Shown here: in pieces, positions 1-10,051 of the stretch
How the letters are laid out: every line of letters begins with the position of its first letter
Numbering within the stretch: the stretch's first letter is position 1
Assembly (NCBI GenBank): GCA_900095875.1
Contig: LT608311.1
Coordinates: forward strand, 558,001-622,000
Reading direction: 5' to 3'
DNA: 64,000 bases
Origin: Caecibacter massiliensis
GTDB lineage: Bacteria; Bacillota; Negativicutes; Veillonellales; Megasphaeraceae
Position numbers and translations under genes: made by a program
The notes under the pieces: model-generated
Databases searched by the model: none
Seen by the model: the letters and a program-made list of their open reading frames with translations, nothing else
What the model was told of the DNA's origin: nothing

Positions 1-36
1 GCAAATTTGCTTCGTGCGGCAGTTTTCGTATTACTA

Positions 37-3000
37 CTATACGACAGGATCCGCAAAATATACATATACACCTTTGAGCCGTACGAGGTCGAGACCCATT
101 TCTGTAAAAGCTGCGTGGATTGCCTTTTCAGAAAGTGATACGTTTTTCTTTGCATCACCGGCTTTGACGACGTATTGTGCCCCGTCATCAAGTGGATAAA
201 TCCGCAGGGTTACTCCATCATAATCGAGACGGAACATACCACTGCCATCTTCTGTCTGTATGTTCGTTTTGATGGAACGGCTGTGCAGCTGAGGCTGTAC
301 CGGTTCCGTGAGGCGCATGCCCGTCGGCGAAAGCTTCGTTGTTTCTCCCGCCTGGGAAACACCATAGGTGCCATACTGTTTGACTGTATTGTCCTGAACA
401 CGGAAAATCGGCATAGAAATTTCTATTTTGTGCTGTGGCCGGCCACCCTCACGGTTCCAAACATCCTGATTCGTAATATCCGGTTTGGTCTGAACAATCT
501 GCAATGTCGCATCTCCACCGGAAACGAGATAGTTCTTCAGAAAATCAGGACCGCTGAGGAATGTTCCAAAGGAATATGTACCTGGCCAGTTTGTCCGTGT
601 ATTGCCATTGAGATAGCCATGACCATAGTCACCATAATCATAGCTCAGACCTCCCGGCTGATCCCCGTTGGTCAGGCCCGTAACGCGGGACCGGGTCGTC
701 CGTACTACACCGTACTGGGTGAATACGTCATCCGTATCAATACGGAGGGGGGCTTTATTTACGATGATGTCCCCTTCGATGGTGACGATGTAGTTCTTCC
801 GGGCATCACTGCCATTTTCATGGACGATACCGCCACCATCCGATTCCATGTCATTGTAATACGTCCCGGCATCGGCCGTAGTCCGGCCGGCCCGGTTGGT
901 TTCATACGCTCCACCAGCCTTCGGCGTCATAGTCAGGCCAACCGTAGAAATAGTATCCCCGTTCACCAGATTGGGATTGGACGATTCCGTAAAGGTTGTC
1001 TTATCCGAGCCATAAGTCTGAATCATGTCGTTGGTAACTTTGATGGCTACCGGTGTCAGAGTAACCGTACCGGCCTTATCCAGCACCACTTCGTAGTTGT
1101 CCAGGGACTTATTGAAGTCCGTCGTAATGCCATAGCTGTCCAGGCTGCCATCCGTCTTGTACTTTACATCGTTGGTCCGGTCCTTACTTACGAGAGCACC
1201 AGATGTGTTGGTGATACCGATTTTAGACGTCAATTCAACCAGGCTGTCCCCGTTTTTTTCGCCCTTGACCGTAGTAGCACTATCCAGATCCTTCTGAACT
1301 GCCCCTGCATCCCCATAGGCTTCCGTATAGTTGCCAGTGGACAGATGCAGTGTGGCTTTGTTGATGGTGGCATTGCCGTTTTCGATCTCGATGTTGTAGT
1401 TGTCCAGTGTCTGGTTGGTAGACCCTTCCAGGTAGTATGGCCCGCCGTTCACCGTCTTGGTCACCTTGCCGGCCTGTTTTTCCTCTGCGGAAGCATCGCC
1501 CGTATTGGTATAGGTGATATTGCCCGTGCCGTACGTCCCATCGAGGGCACTCGTCACCACGCCTGAGCCGTCCCCGTTGGTCAGGCCTTCGATACTGCTG
1601 GTATCATAACCATACTTGCTGGTATCAAAAGCTGTACCATAGGTGGTGGAAACATCGTTGAGCTTCACCTTCACAGTAGCTTTGTTTACCGTGGCCGTAC
1701 CGGCCAAATCAGAGTTTTCCTTATCGATTTCATAGTTCTGAGCCGTATTACCCTTCAGGGTAAACGTCCCTGTCAAATCATAGTCTCCTGCATTCTGGGT
1801 CTTGACAGCGGAATTGTTGGGATCAGACTTTTCTCCGCCATTAGAATAGGAAACTTCAATTTGATTGTTCCTTACGTCTTCCTCTGAATCTCCATTGGCA
1901 TTTCCAGACAGGGTATAGGCATAAGGGGTCCAATCACTTGACCCATAGGTAGTGCTCGTATCCCCCACTTTCAAGGTCAGTTTGGCCTTTTCTACCTTAG
2001 AAGTGCCCGGGTTCACCACTTTGATGTTGTAGTTGTCCAGGGTTTTGGAGGTGTTGCCGGTGATCTGGTAGCTGCCGGCGTTCTGGGTCTTGACATTTTC
2101 GTTATTGGGATCGGATTTTTCCCCGCCATTCACATAAGTAAAATCACTGTCCTGGAGGACATCGGTGATGGCCGCTGCGGCATCCCCGTTGGTCAGCCCC
2201 TGCAGATCCGCCGCGTCCTTTTTGTACCCATAGGTGCTGCTGTCAAACTCTTTCCCGTAGGTGGTAGAGACGTCTTTCAGGGTCAGGGTCAGATTCGCTT
2301 TATCCACGGTGGAATCGGCCCCGTCAATGATCACCTTATAATTCTGCAGTGTCTTCTCCGTAGTCCCGGTCAGTTTGTATCCTGTGCCTGCGTTTTGGGT
2401 CTTTACATTCTCATTGTCCGGATCCGTAGCGTCCCCGGTGTTGGTGTAGGTAATATCCCCGTTGCCAATGGCTTTCGTCACTACATCCGTGCTGTCCCCG
2501 TTGGCCATCGCCAGCTTGCTGGCATCATAGCCGTACTTGCTGGTATCGAAGGCCGTACCGTAAGTGGTGGATACGTCGTTGAGCTTCAGATGGATTTCTG
2601 CCGGAGTGACTTCAGCCTTGCCGGCCTTCACGGTGCCGATTACGTAGTTCTGCGCCGTATCCCCGCTGAGCGTGAAGGTTCCCATCAGATCGTAGCTGCC
2701 CACATCCTGGGTCTTTACCTTGTCATTGGACGCATCGGATTTCTCCCCGCCATTGGTGTAGGTAACGGAAATCTTGTTGTTTTCTACATTTGCTACGGTA
2801 TCCCCGTTGGCATTGCCTTCCAGGGTATAGCTGTACGTATTGGGATCAAAAGCAGTTCCGTAGGTGGTTTCCGTATTTCCCACCGTCAAGGTCAGTTTGG
2901 CCTTTTCCACCGTAGATTTCCCGTTGGTGATATGGACGTTATAGTCAGAGAGTTCCTTGCTGGCAGCCCCCTGGAGTTCATAAGTCCCGGCATTCTGAGT

Positions 3001-6000
3001 CTTCACCTTGTCGTTGCTGGCATCCGTTTTCGCCCCGGTATTGGTGTAGTTGAGGAATTGATCTCCCAATACAGACTGGGTATCCCCGTTCACCAGCCCA
3101 CCTTTGGCGTCATCCACCGTATAGCCATACTGGGTATCATCAAAGGCCGTCCCATAGGTGGTGGACACATCCCCCACCGTCAGGTAGAGATCCGCCGGGT
3201 TCACCGTGATGGTGCCACTGCCGGTGACCTCATAGTTGGCAGAAGCATCGCTGCCATCGCTAGCCTTTACCTCTGCACTGGAAGTCAGATATTGGTCTTC
3301 ATATTTGCCTACATGGGCCGTATCGTTGCTACCCTTGCTGTCAGCATAAGTACCATCAGTAGAAATGGTATACTTGATATCACTATCAGTCAGAGTATCT
3401 CCGTTTACCAGCTGGGTTTTGTCGTAAGAAGGCGTCCCGCTCTTCACCGTGGAGTTGCCATAAGTCTGGGTACCATCGGTGTTGATGGTCAGTGTCTTCC
3501 GAGTGATTTCCACTTCCCCATCATTGGCCGCCTTGTCATACCCGTTCAGGGTCTTGACCCCATCCTGATAGGCCACATCCATCACGTAGAAGGCTTTGTT
3601 CCCATCGCTGGCCGTCTTATACGTTTTATTGCCATCTGCATCTGTCACCATTTCATTTCCGCTGGTCCGGGTGGCTGTTTGCACAGCGCCGTCACTGGAT
3701 GCGCTGACCGTAGCCAGGCCCGTCTTCGTTCCGTCCGAACTGGTCACGTAGGTCAGATAATCGGCTTCATTGAAATTGCTGAACTGGGTCACATCGACAT
3801 CCTTGCCGGTGGAATCCGTATAGGTGGCCGAGGTGATCAGCAGATTCCGCAGTTGGTCATCGGTAAGGGTATCCCCGTAGGTTTTCTTCTGGCTGCCGCC
3901 GGAAATGGTAATCACCGGGGTTACCTGGAAGATGAACTTGTTGCTGCTGGTATCGGTATAGTCCGTCAGCGTTTTATTAGAACTGTTGGTAGTCACCGTG
4001 CTGTTAGCATCGGATTTGGCCGTCCACTGGGCATTGGTGCTGCTGTTCAGATTGCTGCCCAGGCTGGTGCCATAGTCGCTGGGGGAATTCACATAGACCT
4101 GCCAGGTGCCTCCGGTGCCGGTGGTGATGGCAGAAGTACCGGTGGTGCTGTTCACCAGAGAGCCCTGGCTGCCCTGGGCATCGACCACCACAGCGCCTTT
4201 TGCCGTGCTGGCCGCAGCCAGGGTGCCCTCTGTGGCATTGCCATTGTAATCCACGCCGGCGCCCAGGGTGATCTTACCGGTCTTCCCGGTGGAAGTCAGA
4301 CTGATCTTGCCGCCGTTCAGGGTGCTGTCACTATCTGTATAGCCGTCGGATTCCACGCCGTGGACGGTAAGGTCACCGGCTGATTTGATGGTTACACTGT
4401 CCAGCTGGAAGGCGGTGTTCTGGTATCCATCGCTACGGGTGGTGATGTCACTGGCAGAAGCGGTGGTATCCGTGGTGCCGGAATGGATTTCCCCGCCTAC
4501 CGATACGGTACCCCCGGAAATGTAGACCCCATGGTCCGCATAAACAGTGCCGTATTTATAGTTTGTGGCTTTATTGTTTTCATTCCCGATGGTCACGGCC
4601 CCGGTGCTTTCAATGTTCACCGTATCCAGAGCCTTGCCTTTCCCGATATCCCCTTCCAGGCTGACAGCGCCGCTGCCGGCTTTGATGTTCAGGCTGGAAT
4701 TGGCCAGGTTGGTCTCCTTGATAAAGCCCACGGTGGTATCCCCGCCCATGGCCGCATCGTCCCATTTGCCGGTGGTGCCAAACCCTACGGTCAGGAACGG
4801 TGCACTGTTGTCCGGCTGGGAACGGGTCTTGTTCCCGTCTTTATAGGTATCCCAGTTCACATACCCATAAACGGCTTTCCCATAATTCCCGCTCTGCCAG
4901 TTAGAACCAGCATTGCTGTAGAATTGGGTCCCCTTGCCATTATTGGCTTCCCCTTCCGGGCCGGTGACCCAGTACATGCCGTCCTGATAGGTAGGATCGT
5001 CGGGCATGCCGTAAAAGGAATAAGGATAGAGCTTGTCGTTGGTGCTGCTGTTGGAACCTTTTTTGTTCAGTACGCCGGAACCCCGGCCACCGGCCCAGAG
5101 GATCTGCTGGCCGTTAGGCGTGGTCAGGGAGTTTTCCAGGATGGTGGTAATGGTGGCCAGGTAGGAATCCCCTGCAGCCGAACCGCCTTTGGTATTTCCC
5201 TGGGCCAGTTCCTTGGATGCAAACCAGTTGGTAGCCAGGAGATGGCTGATGTCGTCCTTGATATTGGCGTAAAGAGTCTGTCCGTTCAACGTGGTATCGG
5301 TGCTGGCCGTACCATTCGTGAAGCTTTCAACAGCCGCAGTCAGATAGGTTTTTAAATCGGCTGTGGTCATGGTTTTTCCGGCCGAATTTTGTACAGAAGT
5401 AGTAGTCTTACCGCCACTTGTAGCAGTTACCACCTTAACCCCACTGCTCTGGCTGATATATCGATTGGCAAAGTTAGCTGCGTTATAGGTGAGCTGGTAG
5501 TTCAGCCATTGTTCCAAGGTCATTTCGCCTTTGGTGATGACGACGGAAGCATATCCCGTCCCCGCACTTGTGCTGACGCTGGTGGAGCTCCCGTCTCCCA
5601 GCCAGCGGACATTCTGGGTATCGGCTTCAGAGAAGGTGTAATGGGGCTGTCCATTGCTAAAGCTCTGGGCGTCTGTGGTGTATTGATAAGTCCCGTCTGC
5701 ATTCTTCACATAGTTGCCGCTGGTGTCTTTCACATAGTTAACACCCTGGTAATGATAGGCCGGGACCGTACCTTTTTCCAGGTATTTTTCCACCGTCTGT
5801 TCCACCAGGGTATTCCAAGTGTCCGTCCCGTATACATAGGCCCCATAGCTGTTCCCGGAGTTGATGATCCCGGTGGCCGTCACATCTCCGCCCCCGGAAT
5901 CCAGGGTCAGAGTTCCCCCGTTGAGGCCGATGGCGATTTCCCCGTTAAGGGTGATCTTCCCGCCGCTGGTCTTGATCATCCGGTCATCCTTTGCCCCATC

Positions 6001-7698
6001 CGCTGTACCGCTGCTGTCCACATGGCCAAAATAGGTACCGACCGTATGGCCCGCAGGATCTGCCTTGCCGCTAAGGGTCCCTTTGCCATACCCTTTGGTA
6101 TTGGCCTTATCACTGGTATATGTCACCGTACCGCCGGAAGCGGAGGTGAAATTTCCCCCATTGGTATTGATATTGGCATTGATGATTACGGCACCGATCT
6201 GGTCCCCGTTGCTGTCCGCATTCAATACCACATTCAGTTTATTGGACGTAGAAGAGATATTGCCATTGACGGTGATATTCCGCATGGCATCCAGGGTAAA
6301 GGTGGCATCATCCCCTGCGGTCTTATCGATGTCATTTTTGACGATGATATTGGCCGATCCGTTAGTGGCCGCTGCCTGGATGGTCACATTCGTACCCGCA
6401 TTCAGCATTTTTTCCACCATATCAGTGGAAATCCAGGTTACAGCACTGTTTACGGAAGAAGCATTGGCAGTGGTGGCATCGGGGTCGTTGTAGCCGATGG
6501 AAGCACTGCCCTTGGTGAAATCAGAATCCGCGGCGGTTTTCTTTTCCGCATTGTCATAATTACTTGTCGTTGTGGGATCACTGTCGGCGATGATTACGTC
6601 CAGCGGATCCAGCAGCCATTCCCCTGCCTTGCCGCTGACGCCTTTTGCATCGATTGTGAGATTATCCCCCAGGTTCAGCACGTCGCCGGAGGTTTCGATT
6701 TTGCCGCCGTCCACATCACCGCGGGCGAGGAGGTTTGTCCCGTCATGGACGATGGTCTTTTCACCGATGACTTTGATATTTCCTGCGTCCTGGCCTTTTT
6801 CCGTACCGGAAGCGTCCAAGGTTCCACTAACATCGACCTGTCCATGATCTCCGCCGTCGAGAATGATCTGGCCTTTTTCATTTTTACGCAGCGTCTTAGC
6901 TTCAATGGTGCCGCTGTTGTTGACGACCGTGCTCAGGACATCGCCGGCACTTTTAGCCGTCATGACGACGTATCCGCCATCGGCTTTGAGCGTACCGCTG
7001 TTGAGAGATTGTGCCCGTGCCAGCGTACCATCGACAGTGAAATTCAGTTTGCCATCAGCATCACTGGACAGATTCAGATTCTTTGCTGCCGTAAGAGCTA
7101 CCATACCGCCGTCATTAGCAATGGTACCACTGTTTTCTACGTTTGACGCATGAAGAGCGACCAGACCGCCCTGGGCCTTGATGATTCCTTCATTGATAAC
7201 AGCCGCATTGTTTTCATTATCGACAGCGAGATTCAGGGAATCCTGGCTGCTGCCAAAGCGATTCATCGTGTCATCAGCGAGACGGGCCGTCGAAGCGACG
7301 AGTCCTCCTACATCAACACTGGCATTTTTACCAAATACGACACCATTTGGGTTGACCAGAAAAACATGTCCATTGGCATTCAGGTTCCCTTCGATCAGGG
7401 ACTGCTGGCCACCGGTAACCCGGTTCAGTGATACGGCATTCTTATCAGGCTGTGCATAACGAACTGTTTCATTTTTAGCTATATCAAACTGCGTCCAGTC
7501 AATAGCCATGCGGTTGCTATTCTGTTGAACCGTCATCGTTTGTCCTTGTTCTACAATGGACCCATTGCCGGACCGGATGGTTCCGCCCGAAGGCATAGCC
7601 TGTACAGAGCCACCCAGCGCCATGGCCAGGAGGACCATGCCAGTCAGCCGATGTTTCCATTGGTTTCTATTTCTATATCTCATATATATCCGCTTCAT
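37..7698 (-). CDS. Giant filamentous-haemagglutinin-like secreted adhesin (TpsA type)
   Basis: Predicted exoprotein of a two-partner secretion system, 2553 aa. A cleavable signal peptide (basic start, hydrophobic stretch, VQA cut around residue 34) is followed by the TPS/haemagglutination-activity domain (about residues 35-180) with the family motif NPNGVVFG. A Gly/Asn/Thr-rich beta-helix region follows. It is interrupted at about residues 820-985 by a segment that looks like a C-type-lectin-like domain: LATIT near its start, then WAGG, and QPDNS plus KWDD near its end. From about residue 1260 there are 11 MBG-type repeats of roughly 85 aa, most with the core TTYGTAFD and linkers such as VKTQNAG. 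The C-terminus (about 180 aa) is not a beta-barrel, so export must use the TpsB encoded 23 bp upstream. Substrate or host receptor is unknown; adhesion is inferred from the family. The opposite strand carries long open frames that I regard as shadows. Confidence 0.9.
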   Translation of the reverse strand: MKRIYMRYRNRNQWKHRLTGMVLLAMALGGSVQAMPSGGTIRSGNGSIVEQGQTMTVQQNSNRMAIDWTQFDIAKNETVRYAQPDKNAVSLNRVTGGQQSLIEGNLNANGHVFLVNPNGVVFGKNASVDVGGLVASTARLADDTMNRFGSSQDSLNLAVDNENNAAVINEGIIKAQGGLVALHASNVENSGTIANDGGMVALTAAKNLNLSSDADGKLNFTVDGTLARAQSLNSGTLKADGGYVVMTAKSAGDVLSTVVNNSGTIEAKTLRKNEKGQIILDGGDHGQVDVSGTLDASGTEKGQDAGNIKVIGEKTIVHDGTNLLARGDVDGGKIETSGDVLNLGDNLTIDAKGVSGKAGEWLLDPLDVIIADSDPTTTSNYDNAEKKTAADSDFTKGSASIGYNDPDATTANASSVNSAVTWISTDMVEKMLNAGTNVTIQAAATNGSANIIVKNDIDKTAGDDATFTLDAMRNITVNGNISSTSNKLNVVLNADSNGDQIGAVIINANINTNGGNFTSASGGTVTYTSDKANTKGYGKGTLSGKADPAGHTVGTYFGHVDSSGTADGAKDDRMIKTSGGKITLNGEIAIGLNGGTLTLDSGGGDVTATGIINSGNSYGAYVYGTDTWNTLVEQTVEKYLEKGTVPAYHYQGVNYVKDTSGNYVKNADGTYQYTTDAQSFSNGQPHYTFSEADTQNVRWLGDGSSTSVSTSAGTGYASVVITKGEMTLEQWLNYQLTYNAANFANRYISQSSGVKVVTATSGGKTTTSVQNSAGKTMTTADLKTYLTAAVESFTNGTASTDTTLNGQTLYANIKDDISHLLATNWFASKELAQGNTKGGSAAGDSYLATITTILENSLTTPNGQQILWAGGRGSGVLNKKGSNSSTNDKLYPYSFYGMPDDPTYQDGMYWVTGPEGEANNGKGTQFYSNAGSNWQSGNYGKAVYGYVNWDTYKDGNKTRSQPDNSAPFLTVGFGTTGKWDDAAMGGDTTVGFIKETNLANSSLNIKAGSGAVSLEGDIGKGKALDTVNIESTGAVTIGNENNKATNYKYGTVYADHGVYISGGTVSVGGEIHSGTTDTTASASDITTRSDGYQNTAFQLDSVTIKSAGDLTVHGVESDGYTDSDSTLNGGKISLTSTGKTGKITLGAGVDYNGNATEGTLAAASTAKGAVVVDAQGSQGSLVNSTTGTSAITTGTGGTWQVYVNSPSDYGTSLGSNLNSSTNAQWTAKSDANSTVTTNSSNKTLTDYTDTSSNKFIFQVTPVITISGGSQKKTYGDTLTDDQLRNLLITSATYTDSTGKDVDVTQFSNFNEADYLTYVTSSDGTKTGLATVSASSDGAVQTATRTSGNEMVTDADGNKTYKTASDGNKAFYVMDVAYQDGVKTLNGYDKAANDGEVEITRKTLTINTDGTQTYGNSTVKSGTPSYDKTQLVNGDTLTDSDIKYTISTDGTYADSKGSNDTAHVGKYEDQYLTSSAEVKASDGSDASANYEVTGSGTITVNPADLYLTVGDVSTTYGTAFDDTQYGYTVDDAKGGLVNGDTQSVLGDQFLNYTNTGAKTDASNDKVKTQNAGTYELQGAASKELSDYNVHITNGKSTVEKAKLTLTVGNTETTYGTAFDPNTYSYTLEGNANGDTVANVENNKISVTYTNGGEKSDASNDKVKTQDVGSYDLMGTFTLSGDTAQNYVIGTVKAGKAEVTPAEIHLKLNDVSTTYGTAFDTSKYGYDASKLAMANGDSTDVVTKAIGNGDITYTNTGDATDPDNENVKTQNAGTGYKLTGTTEKTLQNYKVIIDGADSTVDKANLTLTLKDVSTTYGKEFDSSTYGYKKDAADLQGLTNGDAAAAITDVLQDSDFTYVNGGEKSDPNNENVKTQNAGSYQITGNTSKTLDNYNIKVVNPGTSKVEKAKLTLKVGDTSTTYGSSDWTPYAYTLSGNANGDSEEDVRNNQIEVSYSNGGEKSDPNNSAVKTQNAGDYDLTGTFTLKGNTAQNYEIDKENSDLAGTATVNKATVKVKLNDVSTTYGTAFDTSKYGYDTSSIEGLTNGDGSGVVTSALDGTYGTGNITYTNTGDASAEEKQAGKVTKTVNGGPYYLEGSTNQTLDNYNIEIENGNATINKATLHLSTGNYTEAYGDAGAVQKDLDSATTVKGEKNGDSLVELTSKIGITNTSGALVSKDRTNDVKYKTDGSLDSYGITTDFNKSLDNYEVVLDKAGTVTLTPVAIKVTNDMIQTYGSDKTTFTESSNPNLVNGDTISTVGLTMTPKAGGAYETNRAGRTTADAGTYYNDMESDGGGIVHENGSDARKNYIVTIEGDIIVNKAPLRIDTDDVFTQYGVVRTTRSRVTGLTNGDQPGGLSYDYGDYGHGYLNGNTRTNWPGTYSFGTFLSGPDFLKNYLVSGGDATLQIVQTKPDITNQDVWNREGGRPQHKIEISMPIFRVQDNTVKQYGTYGVSQAGETTKLSPTGMRLTEPVQPQLHSRSIKTNIQTEDGSGMFRLDYDGVTLRIYPLDDGAQYVVKAGDAKKNVSLSEKAIHAAFTEMGLDLVRLKGVYVYFADPVV

Positions 7699-7721
7699 TC
7701 CTTTCTTATATATACATATTC

Positions 7722-9485
7722 TTAGAAATATACGCCTGTGCGGAGCCAGAATTGTCCATTGCTATGGCGTGTATCACTGAACGGTTCTTCGGAACCCAGT
7801 TTCCATGCATAATCAGCCCGGACAAACCAGTCTTCATGACGGGACCAGATAAGCCCCAGACCGATGCCCTGCAGATTGCGGTGGTTTTTGGCACCAGGAT
7901 TCAGACTGCTGTCCTTATTGATCCAGATGCCGCCGTGTTCCAGATAAGCGGCCAGCTGCAGCTGCTGGTCATTCTTCTTGATAGGCAGCTGCCAACGCAG
8001 TTCAGCCCGTGTCAGATATCCCGTATCGCCGGAGGCTTCACTGGTCGGATAAGCCCGTACGCCGTACGGCCCGCCGAGATAGAAATGTTCGGACGAATCC
8101 AGGTTGGAAAAAGCATACTGGCCCCGTGCTGTCAGGAGCAGATACAGGCGGCTGTTGATATTCTGATGTCGTTCGATATACCCCCGCATTTTTTCATATG
8201 TTCCCGTCGTCCGGGGGCTGTTGGCCAGAAGCGGAACAAAAGGATTGGATGAATTATACAGTGCATCGTTGGTGATGTGCCCCCATTTATAATCAACACG
8301 CCAGTTCGTGAACCCTTCATTATCCTGGCTGTCCCCGTACAGGGAGAACACGGCTGCGTTCCCCGTCTTATCTCCATAGGTTGCATCCCACAGGCGGTAT
8401 TCATCTTTCATACGGCTGTGTTCGTATCCGATGCCGGCATAAAAATTGTGCAGCCGGCTGCGCTGGATGGCATAATCAAATCCGATGGAAGCCACGCGGG
8501 ACTGGCCTACCCCGTCGAGATAGGAAAATTCATCTCCCAGATCATAACTCATGACGTTGTAACCGACAGTCATGCGCAGGCCATCGGTCAGGACAGGAAT
8601 CGTATAATTGGCACCCCAGTCGAACATCTTGCGGCCGGAAGTAGCGATGCCCGTGTTCAGATGATCCCCTTCGTGGGCCAGATTGGTAAAATCATAATTG
8701 ACACCATACTGGTTATACCCCATGGAGCGGCTGCCATAGTTATCAGCCGTTGCCAGACCGTGTTTTGTCTTGTATGGATCGACATCGAGCAGGACATGAA
8801 CCGTTCCCGGTTCACTGCCCTGGCTGAGCGTTACCTTGGCGTCTGCATCAGCCAGATCCGACAGGAGCCAGACGGCCCGTTCCAGTTCGGCCCGGGTAAC
8901 GTAATCACCCTTTTTCAGGAACCCAATCTGCCGCTGTATGGCTGCGTCGTTGATTTTCGTATGATTTTCAACAGTTACCCCGTCAAGCCGTCCCACTTGC
9001 ACGACATAGGTCACAGTCCCCTGGTCTATCTGCTGTTGCGGCAGATAAGCCCGTGCGACAAGATAGCCATGGTCACGAAAATATTTCGTGAGTACATCAG
9101 CCCCGCCCTGCAGCTGGGCAAAAGTGAGGTCTTTTCCCTTATTGTCCGCCAGCAGTGCCTGCAGCGTCTGTTCGGGATAGATATCCTGCCCGGTAATCTT
9201 GAATTCCCGGACGGGAAGGGTGACCTCTTTTCCCTCAATAGCCGATGATGTTCCCTGTTCAGGCGTCTGTACCTTGATATTTTTCGATGCTTCAGGAATG
9301 GTCAGTGCGCGCTGCCGGTCCCGCCATTCATTCTGCAGCATACCTGCATCAGCTTTGCGTGGCGTATCCCGCAGTCCTTCCGGCAGACCAGCCGGGATGG
9401 CCGCTTGTATACAGACAGCTTGAGCAGCTCCCAAAACAGCAGCTGCTATGATGATTCTAATTTTTCTGTTGTGACTCCTTCTCAC
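7722..9485 (-). CDS. TpsB outer-membrane transporter, ShlB/FhaC/HecB family
   Basis: 587 aa outer-membrane partner that secretes the TpsA protein encoded immediately downstream. A signal peptide occupies about residues 1-28. A ShlB-type POTRA domain follows (about residues 75-165, containing the KITGQDIYPE and DHGYLVARAYLP stretches), then a second POTRA-like segment and a 16-strand-type barrel ending in a terminal Phe (RTGVYF), the usual outer-membrane insertion signal. The start is GTG at 9485, preceded by an AGGGGGA ribosome-binding site; no ATG lies near it. The stop is 23 bp before the adhesin ATG, so the two are almost certainly one transcript, in the classic B-then-A order. The upstream 500 bp are very AT-rich. 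Confidence 0.93.
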   Translation of the reverse strand: MRRSHNRKIRIIIAAAVLGAAQAVCIQAAIPAGLPEGLRDTPRKADAGMLQNEWRDRQRALTIPEASKNIKVQTPEQGTSSAIEGKEVTLPVREFKITGQDIYPEQTLQALLADNKGKDLTFAQLQGGADVLTKYFRDHGYLVARAYLPQQQIDQGTVTYVVQVGRLDGVTVENHTKINDAAIQRQIGFLKKGDYVTRAELERAVWLLSDLADADAKVTLSQGSEPGTVHVLLDVDPYKTKHGLATADNYGSRSMGYNQYGVNYDFTNLAHEGDHLNTGIATSGRKMFDWGANYTIPVLTDGLRMTVGYNVMSYDLGDEFSYLDGVGQSRVASIGFDYAIQRSRLHNFYAGIGYEHSRMKDEYRLWDATYGDKTGNAAVFSLYGDSQDNEGFTNWRVDYKWGHITNDALYNSSNPFVPLLANSPRTTGTYEKMRGYIERHQNINSRLYLLLTARGQYAFSNLDSSEHFYLGGPYGVRAYPTSEASGDTGYLTRAELRWQLPIKKNDQQLQLAAYLEHGGIWINKDSSLNPGAKNHRNLQGIGLGLIWSRHEDWFVRADYAWKLGSEEPFSDTRHSNGQFWLRTGVYF

Positions 9486-9995
9486 AAAAAAATCCCCCTA
9501 TACGTTGTCAAAACATCATGTATATAGCAATCAATAAATATAAATTATTAATTTATAATCTATTTTTCTTATTCTGCTTTCATATTATATAACAATATTT
9601 ATTAGAATTCCATGATTATTCGTAATGTTAAATTTATTTTATAAAACGATAAAATAAAGCGCAATTATAAAAAAACATAATGTTTTAAACACAACTCAAT
9701 CGTTCTAATATAAATACATTATGTTTATTCGCTGTACCATATTCACTATCTTTTCCGTCTGGATATGGAAAACTGTTCTTTTACGTCTGTGTCCTACATC
9801 CGTTTGAGACACATATAAAAAATGTGCCCTGATGACAACAGGAACACGAAACACACCAGTGACATACTCATTCAGTATACTTGCCGAAGCCGGCATCTCT
9901 CAAATCCATCATAAAATATCACAAAATCCCAAATAGAGAATACCTATATTTATTTCGCGATAATATGCGATACGAAAATATTTTTATAAACACGA
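9486..9995. other. AT-rich intergenic region upstream of the tpsB-tpsA pair
   Basis: About 510 bp without a supported gene. The part next to tpsB (9486-9720) is extremely AT-rich, with several TATAAT-like hexamers on the minus strand, and probably holds the promoter of the secretion pair; I cannot choose a single start site. The 9720-9950 part is of more ordinary composition. It contains a 63-codon minus-strand open frame (9705-9896) with no recognisable similarity and no ribosome-binding site, which I do not call a gene. Confidence 0.6.
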
Positions 9996-10043
9996 AAACG
10001 GCTCTGTACGATATGTATCGCTACATATCGTACAGAGCCGTTT
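9996..10043 (-). terminator. Perfect 22-bp inverted repeat behind the tRNA pair
   Basis: Two perfectly complementary 22-nt arms (9996-10017 and 10022-10043) enclose the 4-nt loop TCGC. Read on the minus strand it lies 8 nt after the CCA end of tRNA-Ser and closes with TTTT, so a rho-independent terminator for the tRNA transcript is the simplest reading. The stem is unusually long and perfect for such a terminator. Confidence 0.7.
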
Positions 10044-10051
10044 CATTGCTT

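Noticed and set aside
175-7146. Long plus-strand open frames (463, 662, 290 and 585 aa) opposite the adhesin gene
   Set aside because: They run antisense to a gene with a clear signal peptide, TPS domain and repeats. Their own sequences show no domain, and their length is explained by the biased, repetitive codon use of the adhesin.
9705-9896. 63-codon minus-strand frame in the tRNA-adhesin spacer
   Set aside because: No recognised family, no Shine-Dalgarno sequence, and its 3' end enters the AT-rich region; considered as an insertion-sequence remnant but no terminal repeats were found.
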